Below, one piece after another: positions 21,212-30,076 of a stretch of 56,231 bases of DNA (its first letter is position 1; every line of letters starts with the position of its first letter). The stretch is from contig JBCDGZ010000031.1 of the NCBI GenBank assembly GCA_038750655.1, positions 1-56,231 on the forward strand. The letters are read 5' to 3'. The stretch is from JBCDGZ01 sp038750655. GTDB lineage: Bacteria; Bacteroidota; Bacteroidia; Chitinophagales; Saprospiraceae. The notes under the pieces are model-generated. The model was not told where the DNA came from. It did not search any database and saw nothing but the letters and a program-made list of their open reading frames with translations. A program made the translations under genes and the position numbers.

Positions 21212-24174
21212 TAGATCAACAGGTCTACTTTGGTCCCCGTAGGTTGCCCTTCGGCATCCTGCAAGTCGGTAATGATTAATCTTTGCTCATTGGCAGGGCC
21301 CGGCTTCCAGATCGATAGCCGTTCCTTAGTGGCTGCTAGCCCGCTGAACGTTCGCTGCTTGCTCACCCATTTATCCAGCCCAGCGGCCTTGGTTCTGCCA
21401 ATTCCATTATCTTGAACCGTACACTTTATACGCGTCCCTTGCTCTTCAAACTGGATGTCCAGTTGTCCTCTTTCCAATCGATGCATCAAGCCGTGCTTGA
21501 AGGCATTTTCTATGATCGGTTGGATAAGCAAAGCAGGAAGCTGTACCGTGCTCATTCGGGCTTCCAGTGACTTATTGACTTTAAGATTGATGATTACCCT
21601 ATCTCCAAAACGCAACTTTTCCAGATCAAGGTATAAACGAAGGAATTCAATTTCTTCCTCAAAGCTGATGGTCTCCCGGCTGGAATAATCAAAAATGAGT
21701 CGAATCATCCGAGCGAACTTGGAGAGATAGAACAAGGCTCCTTCTTGATCATTGGTAACAAAAAAATCCTGAATGGCATTGAGGGCATTGTAAATAAAGT
21801 GAGGATTCATCTGGGTCCGCAGGGCCTCGGCCCGCAGCAACTGGATACGATCCTTTAGCTCACTTTCTACCTTTTCTCTATTCCGCAAATCTCGCTGCCG
21901 CCAGTAGACAACACCTCCTGAAATCCCCATTAGCCCGAGCATCAAGCTGATGTAGAACCAGGGCTTCTGCCACCAAGGACTGTTGATTTGGAAAGACAGG
22001 GTAGCTGGCGCAGCACTTTCTACCCCATCCTCATTCACCGTTTTGACCTGAAACTCGTACTTCCCCGGGCTCAAGGTATGAAAACGGGCCAGTCGCGTCG
22101 AACTGGTATTCCACTCCTCGTCCAACCCCAGGAGCCGATACTGGTATTCCTCCTCCCCCCTAGTGGCATAGACCAGCCCCTCATAGCGAATATCAATGGT
22201 ATTCAACCAATAGGGCAACACCAGTGATTGCTGATAATGGGTATCTACTCCATTGATCTTCAAGCCTGACAGCCAAATCTTCGGCGGGTGGGTATTTTTC
22301 CGCCGCTCCTCCCGATCAAAGGCGACCAGGCCCTTGGGCGTACCCAGCCACACCCGACGGCCGGCGGCCCGCACCGCATTAACCTCTCGAGAAGGTAAAC
22401 CGTTCATCTGATTAATCCGCTGCATGGCTCCGCTATTGAGGTCCAAAATATTCAAGCCGTTATCTGTACCCACATAAAGCCTGTTCTCATCAGCAAATAA
22501 ACAGCGACAATGATTACTGCAAAGGCCATCAGCCACCCGATACTGGCGGACGATCTTTTCCTCCCTAATCTGCAAGAGGCCCTCACTAGCTGTCGCAATC
22601 CAGACCGAAGAATCCGGCAATGTAGCGATAGCCGCCACACTGTAAGGCGGTTGATCCGACATATTGAACAGTAGGCGAGCCGTGTCCTTTTGCAGCACAA
22701 AAACACCCGTCGTCGTTCCCATCCACATCTGGCCTTCCGCATCCTCGGCCAGCCCATAAGTTCGTTTGCTCAACGTCCAGAGTACATTTTTACTTTTCAG
22801 AAATGACTGATCGTCCATAGATTGTATATAGCGATTGATCACTCCGTGATTCCTGGCGTAGGCTGCACTTCCAACCCATAGCTGCTGGCGGCGATCGATG
22901 TGTAATTTTTTGACCGCCGAAAAGGCATCCAATATACTAAACTCCTGAGCACCATAATCATAAACGCACAGCCCATTATCCGTCCCCAACCACAATCTTT
23001 GACGCTGATCCTCCACAATATCCATGATTCTGCCCGCCAGCGGCAAGGGGCGGGAGGTAATCTGTTGGGTTTTCACATCAAGAATGGCCAGCTGATTCCT
23101 GGACTGCCCCAGGTAAAGCTTCTGCTGTTGGGGATTGTAGTGTAAACTATAAATACTATTTTCAGTTAGGCCGCTGTTCTCAGCAGTGTAAACCTCCATT
23201 TTAAGATCAGGAATCAGCAGCACCCCCTGGCTATTGGTCCCCAGCCATAGGTTATGCTCGATGTCTTGATAGGCTGCGTTGATATTAATTCCTCGAAACA
23301 AGACCCTATCTACCTTATTTTCTACTATATCCAGTATATGGGCCCCACTGTTCGTGAGCAGCCAGAGCCGCTGGTTGATGAATCTTACTCGATTGATTTG
23401 GAGGTCTTTGATTCGGTAAATCGGGCGCAGCTTTTCCCGGAAACAATAGAGCCACTCCCGATTAGAGAGGTAAAGGGCACCGTCATCTGCGATATAATGG
23501 AGGTAGAGATTGGCGTATGGTTTGGGCAAGGGATGAGACGAGGGCTGTACCGGTAAATACCGGACTTTCATTTGGTTATGATCAACGACTACCAATTTTA
23601 GGGTGTCGTTTTTAAAGAGGACTCTTCTCGAATACCAGCGTTTTTGTTTTTTCATCGGTTCGAGAAAGAGATGAGGGGCCTCCATTTTATGGGTTTTGAA
23701 GCGAAAGTCGCTGCTCACAAAATCCAGTTTGTATTGTAAGATATTTCTTTGTTTGACTTTACCGGATAAATAAAGGCTGCTGTCTTCCAAGACGAAGCGC
23801 AGCGGCAACTGGGTATCGGGTAAACTGTCGGTTTGTAGGAACTGAACTTTGCCTTGGTGGAGGCAGGCAATTTGCCCGCTGAGGTTATTGAACCAGAGGC
23901 GGCCGAAGGCGTCTTCACGCAGGAAAATGATCTCGTTATCTAATAATTGCGGTAGATCGATACTGGTAAAATTGCGGCCGTCGTAGCGACAAAGGCCCCG
24001 GGTCGTTCCCATCCAGATGTAGCCTTTCTGATCTTGTAGGATTTGGTAGACCGTCATGCTCGGTAAGCCATCGTCCTCCGTCAATTGCCACAGCGCAGGC
24101 TCTTGGGCACCGGCGGAAGAGGCCCCCAATAGTAAGACAACCAGGGTAGTAAATATTGAGGTGAATGTTTTCAT
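21211..24174 (-). CDS. Sensor histidine kinase: two-component propeller, Y_Y_Y, LytS-type kinase
   Basis: The 987-residue protein has a signal peptide (LLLGASSAGAQ), then about 14 Reg_prop repeats such as IWMGTTRGLCRYDG, LWLGTNSQGVLLIPD and LWLGTDNGLCVYDYG forming two periplasmic beta propellers to about residue 640. A Y_Y_Y domain (YRLLGLDEEWN, near residue 690) follows, then one membrane segment near 738-757, a short coiled coil and a His_kinase (LytS) domain with phosphorylated His792 in QMNPHFIYN and an ATPase with IIENAFKHG and DNGIG. It senses an extracytoplasmic ligand and phosphorylates the adjacent regulator. Unlike PUL hybrid sensors, it has no fused receiver or AraC domain, and no glycan-degradation genes are adjacent. 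Confidence 0.93.
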   Translation of the reverse strand: MKTFTSIFTTLVVLLLGASSAGAQEPALWQLTEDDGLPSMTVYQILQDQKGYIWMGTTRGLCRYDGRNFTSIDLPQLLDNEIIFLREDAFGRLWFNNLSGQIACLHQGKVQFLQTDSLPDTQLPLRFVLEDSSLYLSGKVKQRNILQYKLDFVSSDFRFKTHKMEAPHLFLEPMKKQKRWYSRRVLFKNDTLKLVVVDHNQMKVRYLPVQPSSHPLPKPYANLYLHYIADDGALYLSNREWLYCFREKLRPIYRIKDLQINRVRFINQRLWLLTNSGAHILDIVENKVDRVLFRGININAAYQDIEHNLWLGTNSQGVLLIPDLKMEVYTAENSGLTENSIYSLHYNPQQQKLYLGQSRNQLAILDVKTQQITSRPLPLAGRIMDIVEDQRQRLWLGTDNGLCVYDYGAQEFSILDAFSAVKKLHIDRRQQLWVGSAAYARNHGVINRYIQSMDDQSFLKSKNVLWTLSKRTYGLAEDAEGQMWMGTTTGVFVLQKDTARLLFNMSDQPPYSVAAIATLPDSSVWIATASEGLLQIREEKIVRQYRVADGLCSNHCRCLFADENRLYVGTDNGLNILDLNSGAMQRINQMNGLPSREVNAVRAAGRRVWLGTPKGLVAFDREERRKNTHPPKIWLSGLKINGVDTHYQQSLVLPYWLNTIDIRYEGLVYATRGEEEYQYRLLGLDEEWNTSSTRLARFHTLSPGKYEFQVKTVNEDGVESAAPATLSFQINSPWWQKPWFYISLMLGLMGISGGVVYWRQRDLRNREKVESELKDRIQLLRAEALRTQMNPHFIYNALNAIQDFFVTNDQEGALFYLSKFARMIRLIFDYSSRETISFEEEIEFLRLYLDLEKLRFGDRVIINLKVNKSLEARMSTVQLPALLIQPIIENAFKHGLMHRLERGQLDIQFEEQGTRIKCTVQDNGIGRTKAAGLDKWVSKQRTFSGLAATKERLSIWKPGPANEQRLIITDLQDAEGQPTGTKVDLLI

Positions 24175-24204
24175 TGGCGGATAGACAAAGCCTACATAGT
24201 ACTA

Positions 24205-24212
24205 CAAATATA
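24205..24212 (-). promoter_or_regulatory. Putative -7 element of the LytTR two-component operon
   Basis: The minus strand reads TATATTTG, a perfect TAnnTTTG, 30 bases upstream of the kinase ATG. No TTG-type -33 element is at the right distance, as expected for an activator-dependent promoter. Confidence 0.5.
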
Positions 24213-24239
24213 CAAGACATTCGGAAACCGAGCAGCCTA

Positions 24240-24269
24240 TTTCGTCCTTCGAAACGAGGCTTTCGTCCT
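24240..24269 (-). promoter_or_regulatory. Candidate LytTR operator: 9-bp direct repeats, 12-bp spacer
   Basis: TTTCGTCCT occurs at 24240-24248 and again at 24261-24269 (plus-strand reading), a perfect 9-bp direct repeat with a period of 21 bp. This is the geometry of known LytTR sites such as that of AgrA. It sits 28-57 bases upstream of the -7 element. The rest of the 24175-24530 gap is AT-rich leader for the two divergent genes; I see no gene in it. Confidence 0.5.
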
Positions 24270-24530
24270 AGTCGCTCAGTTTGGGCGGGAAGAAAAATCT
24301 AATTTTGATAAGAAATAAAAATATAGAGCTGTTTTTCTTCTCTCACTTTATTGTCCTTTCTGCAAGTAAAATAGCAACAATCATCTTCCAACTTAATAGG
24401 ATAGATTGATCACTTTCCAACGCCTAATTATTCAATAGACCCCCTACTAATCGCAGATATACTTTAATACATCTGCCTGAATATCAATTGAATAAACATT
24501 CATTTTTTAAACACCAAAATTTCAGTAATC

Positions 24531-25472
24531 ATGAAAAATTCACTCTTGCTTATGCTTTGCATAAGCCTCCTCGCCTCTTGCACCAAAGAACAGCTGGATA
24601 CTTCCGATGTTCGTGCAAAGCACAACCTCACATCAACTACCCCACAATTTCGCCAGGCTCCACCAGATCAAGCGATTGCACAGTTCTCTGATGTACCCGA
24701 AGCGCAACAGGGGACAGACGCACTTCCTCCCTGCCCGATCGGCACCCCAGACCTATTTATCGTTAGCCATTTCGATAATGATGGTAACCAATTCAATGAA
24801 TGCTTTAACGAAATGGAGATGGTCGCAGCCCTGGTCAACGCAGGGGAGCCTACAGGAGACGCTACGACTACCGCTCATACCATTTTCAATACTGCTTTTG
24901 CCAGTCCGGCAATGCTGAGCACCGCAGCAGGAATTATTGGCAATGATCTGTTTCCCAGTGGTGCCTTTGGCTATGTCGGAGCAATATTTAGTTTTTTAGA
25001 TAATGGGGATTGTGATGCGGGCTGTAAACCTGATCCCCTACCCCCTGGTCAGGCCTACGCAGGTTGTAAACCTGGAACTATTGACGTGATCGATCGTATG
25101 GCAGCACCCTCCGGAAATATTCAGGCGGGAAATGATAATGTACGATTCATCATTACTTCGAAGTGCGATCCCGCTTTTTTTGAAGTCGTACAATCTACCC
25201 CAGCAGACGTAGAAGCGGCATTGAGTAATAGCGATTGGGATGACCTGAGTCTTGGTCATCTTACGGAAAGAGAATTTTGGGATATGATGCGCAGTAAAGT
25301 TATTACCGGCCTTCCGCAGTATCAGGCTGCTATTGATCAGAACACCCCGAACTGCTACGTTATGGAGTCTGCTCAATTTCGCTACAGCTACGAAATCAAT
25401 CCCAATGATGCAGGATTCACTTTCTATGTTATTGAAGGAGTAGCCGATATTTACTGCGGCCCCAATCCATAG
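24531..25472 (+). CDS. Lipoprotein of unknown function
   Basis: The 313-residue protein has a lipoprotein signal (LLLMLCISLLASC, acylated Cys at residue 17). The mature part is acidic with several cysteines (CPIGTPD, NECFNEME, NGDCDAGCKPD, AGCKPG, KCDP, NCYV, IYCGPN), which suggests disulfide bonds in the periplasm or outside. FDNDGNQFNECFNE resembles a calcium-binding loop. I recognise no family. It is divergent from the two-component operon and could be one of its targets, but nothing proves that. It ends 7 bp from the convergent lepA. Confidence 0.85.
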   Translation: MKNSLLLMLCISLLASCTKEQLDTSDVRAKHNLTSTTPQFRQAPPDQAIAQFSDVPEAQQGTDALPPCPIGTPDLFIVSHFDNDGNQFNECFNEMEMVAALVNAGEPTGDATTTAHTIFNTAFASPAMLSTAAGIIGNDLFPSGAFGYVGAIFSFLDNGDCDAGCKPDPLPPGQAYAGCKPGTIDVIDRMAAPSGNIQAGNDNVRFIITSKCDPAFFEVVQSTPADVEAALSNSDWDDLSLGHLTEREFWDMMRSKVITGLPQYQAAIDQNTPNCYVMESAQFRYSYEINPNDAGFTFYVIEGVADIYCGPNP

Positions 25473-25479
25473 GAACGGT

Positions 25480-27279
25480 CTATTCGTCCAGTTTTAAGAC
25501 CTGAATAAAGGCTTTTTGCGGCACTTCGACACTACCGATTTGCCGCATTTTCTTTTTCCCTTTCTTCTGCTTCTCCAACAGCTTCCGCTTACGAGTGATG
25601 TCTCCACCGTAGCACTTGGCGGTTACGTCCTTGCGCAGGGCGGAGATGGTTTCTCGGGCGATGACCTTGGCGCCGATAGAGGCTTGAATGGCAATCTTGA
25701 ACTGTTGGCGAGGCAGCAGCTCCTTGAGTCGCTTGCAAATCTTGCGACCGAAGGCCTCCGCTTTGGAGCGGTGAACCAGCGCCGAAAGGGCATCGACAGA
25801 CTCTCCGTTCAGCAGGATGTCCAGCTTAACCAGATTGGACTGGCGGTAGTTGAGAGGAGAATAATCGAAAGAGGCGTAGCCTCGAGAGATGGATTTGAGT
25901 TTATCGTAGAAGTCGAAGACAATCTCTGCCAGGGGCATCTCGAAGGTCAGTTCGACCCGCTCGGTGCTGAGGTAGAGCTGCTTGCTCATCGTACCTCGCT
26001 TGTCCATGCAAAGGTTGAGGATGGAGCCGATATACTCGGGCTTAGTAATGATCTGAGCAATGATGTAAGGCTCTTCGACAAAGTCCAGTACAGCAGGGTC
26101 GGGCATGTCGACCGGCGTTTTCACCAAAAACTTCTCACTGTCCTTTTTCTTAGTTTTTGCAAAATAGGTTACGTTTGGAATGGTCGTGATCACCTCTTGC
26201 TCAAACTCGCGGGAAAGGCGCTCCTGAATAATCTCCAGGTGGAGCATTCCCAAGAAGCCACAGCGGAAGCCGAAGCCCAAGGCCACAGAAGATTCGGGTT
26301 CGAATACCAGTGAGGCATCGTTGAGCTGTAGCTTTTCGAGGCTGTCTCGCAGGTCCTCGAAGTCGTCGTTATCGATTGGGAAAATACCAGCAAAGACCAT
26401 CGGCTTAACATCCTCGAAGCCCTGGATGGCCTCCTCACAAGGATTGTCGACGCTGGTGATGGTATCGCCCACTTTAATTTCTTTGGATACTTTAATTCCG
26501 GTGATAATGTAGCCCACGTTGCCCGCTTCTAGCTGCTTTTTGGGCACTTGATCCAATTGTAGGATACCAATTTCATCCGCCCCATAATCTTTACCCGTAT
26601 TGACAAAACGTATCTTCTGGCCTTTCTTCATGGTCCCGTTTAAGATGCGGAAATAGGCAATAACGCCACGGTACGAATTAAAGACCGAATCAAAAATCAG
26701 GGCTTGCAGTGGCCCTTGGGGATCGCCTTCAGGAGCGGGAATCCGGTCGACAATAGCATCCATAATGTCCTGAATGCCAACGCCCGTTTTGCCACTAGCC
26801 AACACAATCTCTTCACGAGAACAGCCAATCAAGTCGATAATTTGATCGCTGACCTCCTCGATCATTGCACTCTCCATATCCACCTTGTTGATTATAGGGA
26901 TAATTTCCAAGTCGTGCTCGATGGCCAGATAGAGGTTAGAGATGGTTTGTGCCTGGATGCCTTGTGAGGCATCGACCAGTAGCAGGGCCCCTTCGCAGGC
27001 GGCGATAGAGCGAGAGACTTCGTAGGAGAAGTCAACATGCCCAGGGGTATCGATCAGGTTAAAAGTATATTGTTCGCCATCGCTGTGGTTGTAGTACATC
27101 TGGATAGCGTGACTCTTAATCGTAATTCCTCTTTCGCGCTCTAAATCCATATCATCCAAAGCCTGGTCCTTCATTTCCCTTTCAGAAATCGTTTGGGTAA
27201 ACTCCAACAGACGGTCAGAGAGGGTACTTTTACCGTGGTCGATATGCGCGATAACACAAAAATTCCTAAAATTCTTCAT
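25480..27279 (-). CDS. lepA: Elongation factor 4
   Basis: The 599-residue protein is LepA: G1 AHIDHGKST, G2 RGITIK, G3 DTPGHVDF, G4 NKVD, then EF-G-like domains II, III and V and the LepA-specific C-terminal domain (RGYASFDYSPLNYRQSNLVK; DITRKRKLLEKQKKGKKKMR near residue 560). The length equals the family norm. LepA is a ribosome-binding GTPase that acts on stalled or initiating ribosomes. A TATATTTG -7 element lies 8 bases upstream of the start on the minus strand. It is transcribed alone, toward the lipoprotein gene. Confidence 0.97.
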   Translation of the reverse strand: MKNFRNFCVIAHIDHGKSTLSDRLLEFTQTISEREMKDQALDDMDLERERGITIKSHAIQMYYNHSDGEQYTFNLIDTPGHVDFSYEVSRSIAACEGALLLVDASQGIQAQTISNLYLAIEHDLEIIPIINKVDMESAMIEEVSDQIIDLIGCSREEIVLASGKTGVGIQDIMDAIVDRIPAPEGDPQGPLQALIFDSVFNSYRGVIAYFRILNGTMKKGQKIRFVNTGKDYGADEIGILQLDQVPKKQLEAGNVGYIITGIKVSKEIKVGDTITSVDNPCEEAIQGFEDVKPMVFAGIFPIDNDDFEDLRDSLEKLQLNDASLVFEPESSVALGFGFRCGFLGMLHLEIIQERLSREFEQEVITTIPNVTYFAKTKKKDSEKFLVKTPVDMPDPAVLDFVEEPYIIAQIITKPEYIGSILNLCMDKRGTMSKQLYLSTERVELTFEMPLAEIVFDFYDKLKSISRGYASFDYSPLNYRQSNLVKLDILLNGESVDALSALVHRSKAEAFGRKICKRLKELLPRQQFKIAIQASIGAKVIARETISALRKDVTAKCYGGDITRKRKLLEKQKKGKKKMRQIGSVEVPQKAFIQVLKLDE

Positions 27280-27286
27280 ACGCCCG

Positions 27287-27294
27287 CAAATATA
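27287..27294 (-). promoter_or_regulatory. Putative -7 element of lepA (TATATTTG)
   Basis: A perfect TAnnTTTG on the minus strand, ending 7 bases before the lepA start. If it is used, the transcript would be almost leaderless. Confidence 0.45.
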
Positions 27295-27370
27295 CGTCTT
27301 TTTAAAGTGTGATGTGAGGTAAAATAATCCTTAATATTAAATACAAAATCGAGCCAGAGGTTCAAAATAA

Positions 27371-28057
27371 TCAACGATTCATAGAGACTTTTAAGGCCCC
27401 CCAGCTCTGGTACAGCATGCAGAGGATTTCGGCGTAAACGACGACCTTCTGCGCTACTGCTTGCAAAAATAAGGCATCTTCGGAACGCCAGGCCCTCGGT
27501 CCGAAGAACATAATGACAATTTGAATAAATAGAATGATTCCAAATAAACCAAAAGCGAAGGCGTAGCGGCGGGGATAGCCCGGTTCGCGTAATATGGCAC
27601 TGGCGTAAAAAATCAGCATCCCCAGAAAGGCGATAAAGCCGGTACGGACGTAGAAGCGGTGGCCCCAATAGTCGACGTTGAGAGGGAGGTGAGCAATGGC
27701 GATGTAACAGCCGCCGGCGATGAGGCCCAGTACGGAGGCAATTAGGATGAAGCCTTTGGCCACCTTGTTACGGAACAGAGCGGGCAGGGCCGCAAAGAAG
27801 ACAATCAGGCAGAGGCCGCCAACGGTCAGCGCGGTTTTGAATAAACCCTGGGATAGCCCGTTATCGGCACCGGAGAAGGTGCGGGTACGCCCTAAATCGC
27901 TGAAATAATTGTAGAGAAAAGAGTAGTTTTCCCAACCTGGATTGTGCATCGTTCCTCCTGGATAAACATACATGGCCAGCAGGGTCAACGCCACAAATTG
28001 GAAAGCCCCCAGGATACCGAGTATATAGGCGAAACGACGCCAGGAAGCTATAGTCAT
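27371..28057 (-). CDS. Multi-pass membrane protein (DUF998-like)
   Basis: The 228-residue protein has about six membrane segments. A loop after the first segment contains YPGGTMHNPGWENYSFLYNY and FSDLGRTRTFSGADN, the (F/Y)SDLGRT signature I associate with DUF998/Frag1-like membrane proteins. Function is unknown in the family. It lies 13 bases downstream of a T9SS lipase gene on the same strand when read in the minus direction (its start at 28057 follows the lipase stop at 28070), so the two may be co-transcribed. Confidence 0.7.
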   Translation of the reverse strand: MTIASWRRFAYILGILGAFQFVALTLLAMYVYPGGTMHNPGWENYSFLYNYFSDLGRTRTFSGADNGLSQGLFKTALTVGGLCLIVFFAALPALFRNKVAKGFILIASVLGLIAGGCYIAIAHLPLNVDYWGHRFYVRTGFIAFLGMLIFYASAILREPGYPRRYAFAFGLFGIILFIQIVIMFFGPRAWRSEDALFLQAVAQKVVVYAEILCMLYQSWGALKVSMNR

Positions 28058-28069
28058 AGGCTATTTAGA

Positions 28070-29725
28070 TCAGTGCGCCCGCAAAATAGCAAATTTTCCC
28101 ACATACCGCTGCGCACCCTGCTGTAGTTCCAACACATACAAACCCGGCTGAAGCCCCCCAAGGTCCAACGTAAGCCCACTGCTGCGCTGCTCCGCCGCTA
28201 CCACTACACGTCGCCCCCGCATATCAAACAAGCGAACATCAGCCGCGCGCCCCGCCTCCGGCAGCACCACCTCCAACCAATCCCGGGCCGGATTCGGCGA
28301 TAAGCGCAGGGGCTGCCCCTCCGCCAGCGTCTGTACCGAAGTCAGCATGTCCACCCGATAGCGCTGCTCAATCGAACAGCCCGTAGCATCGCTCAAGACC
28401 AAAGTATAGGTCCCCGCCGTCAAACCGTCGATCATCGCCGTCGTACCCCCATTGCTCCAACTGTAGCTCAATTCCCCCACTCCTCCGCTGGCCGTCACAC
28501 TGATGCTTCCATCCATTCCCGTACTGCCCGATACCTCTGCTGCATCAACGGATATAAAATTATTCTCCTCCCAGAATCGCTTGAAAAAGCCCAATCCAGA
28601 AATGATTGCCAAAAATGCACAATCAACATGATCCGAATCTCCTAAGTCGAGCGTTTCAACATCCACTACCCCATTGGCCATAAACTGATCCCGCGCAACG
28701 ATCGAATTTTCAAAACTCACCTGATCATCCCCCATACAGTACACTAGGCGAATGGGCGCTTCGGGCGTCCAGTCGTACACATCATTATCGCGCAGGGCCA
28801 CCCGAATGCGGTGATTAGGGTCATTGCGAAAGCTGTCCAGCACCTCTGGTTTAAGGATGCGGTTGGGGATGGAGGGCATGACGGCATCGACTTGGAAACT
28901 GCTGAAGGTTCCGTCGAACAGCGGCGGCAGTAGCGTATCGTAGGGCGGGATCAGAACATCCGAGGGGTCGCTGTACAGATTGCCGTAGACGGATTGGTAG
29001 GCGAAGAGGATGTAGGGCAGGTAATTGGGTGTGGGGTAGGATACATCGGCGGTAATCACGTTGGCCTGCACTCCGGAGACATCGTAGGGGCCAGCCATGG
29101 GGCTTGACGCCGTTACGGTCAGCGCCCCGGCCAGCTCTTGCTGGATATAGCGATGGGCGGCCATGGTGGCGTGCCCGCCCTGCGAGTAGCCGAAGAGGAA
29201 AAGTTGCTCGTTGAGGGGGAAGTTGAGGGTATCGGCCAGCTGTTGGGCGGCCAGGATCAGGCCGGCGACGGCCCGCGCCTCGGATTCGGCGTGGATGTAG
29301 GGGTGCAGCCCGGGGGATTCGCCCAAGCCTTGGTAATCTGGCATGGTCAGCACCATACCGTTGGTGGCGTACAGCAGTCCAATGTCCAGTTCCGCAGACA
29401 ACTGCGAGGGCACCGAAGTTTTGCGGATGATGGTCCCGTGCTGATAACTGGCGATGGGCAGGCCACAGCTAGTATTTTGGGGCACTACCAATGCCCCGGA
29501 GACCTGTATTGGCTCATCGTTGGTATCGTCCATTTGGTACAGCACTTTATAGACCTTCACCTCGTGGTTATAGCTAATGACGCCGGGGAAGACCCCTAGG
29601 TCATCAGCGATGGTTTGCAGTTCGCTGATGTTGTACTCGGCGATTTCTTCGTAAGATAGGAGCTGGGCTTGCAGCCGGGGGTAGAGGAAAGCGAGCAGGA
29701 ATAGAATGAGGCTAATTTTTTTCAT
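28070..29725 (-). CDS. T9SS-exported alpha/beta hydrolase (lipase/esterase) with SprB repeat
   Basis: The 551-residue protein has a signal peptide (LILFLLAFLYPRLQAQ) and a secretory-lipase-like hydrolase domain with nucleophile Ser181 (FGYSQGGHA), an acid at about Asp333-334 (MGDDQV) and His366 (SDHVDC). An SprB-type repeat covers about residues 396-460 (GSISVTASGGVGELSYSWSN, ATGCS), and a type-A T9SS sorting domain about 473-551 (LSPNPARDWLEV, LQPGLYVLEL). It should hydrolyse esters at or outside the cell surface. The region 29726-30012 upstream shows no gene. Confidence 0.88.
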   Translation of the reverse strand: MKKISLILFLLAFLYPRLQAQLLSYEEIAEYNISELQTIADDLGVFPGVISYNHEVKVYKVLYQMDDTNDEPIQVSGALVVPQNTSCGLPIASYQHGTIIRKTSVPSQLSAELDIGLLYATNGMVLTMPDYQGLGESPGLHPYIHAESEARAVAGLILAAQQLADTLNFPLNEQLFLFGYSQGGHATMAAHRYIQQELAGALTVTASSPMAGPYDVSGVQANVITADVSYPTPNYLPYILFAYQSVYGNLYSDPSDVLIPPYDTLLPPLFDGTFSSFQVDAVMPSIPNRILKPEVLDSFRNDPNHRIRVALRDNDVYDWTPEAPIRLVYCMGDDQVSFENSIVARDQFMANGVVDVETLDLGDSDHVDCAFLAIISGLGFFKRFWEENNFISVDAAEVSGSTGMDGSISVTASGGVGELSYSWSNGGTTAMIDGLTAGTYTLVLSDATGCSIEQRYRVDMLTSVQTLAEGQPLRLSPNPARDWLEVVLPEAGRAADVRLFDMRGRRVVVAAEQRSSGLTLDLGGLQPGLYVLELQQGAQRYVGKFAILRAH

Positions 29726-30012
29726 TGGATTGAGGTTTTAGGTGAATAGGGCGTAGCTACAGGGACTTTGGTATCTAGGTGGACGCCGCCGGGCTATACC
29801 GGTGAGGTGGATGGTGATATGCATTTGACGCAACAGTAACCATAGCTAAGCACCCTTAGCTGATTTTAATGGAATCATTCACAACCAAAAATAGGTTATT
29901 CAGACTAGAATAAAAACACAAGGGATAAATTTTAAACCAGATGCTATATGGCAGCAAAAAAAGGAACGCTTCTATAATGTAACTCAAGACTTAAGGCCCA
30001 GGAGGCCCTAAA

Positions 30013-30062
30013 AAAAATACGCCAAGCTATCATTAGAGAATGTATAGCTTGGCGTATTTTTT
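30013..30062 (-). terminator. Terminator of the MacAB-type export operon
   Basis: AAAAAATACGCCAAGCTA (30013-30030) pairs with TAGCTTGGCGTATTTTT (30046-30062) over at least 17 bp, with an inner CATT-AGAG-AATG hairpin. On the minus strand it lies 14 bases after the adaptor gene stop and ends in a T-tract. Confidence 0.88.
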
Positions 30063-30076
30063 ATGGACTACTTACA

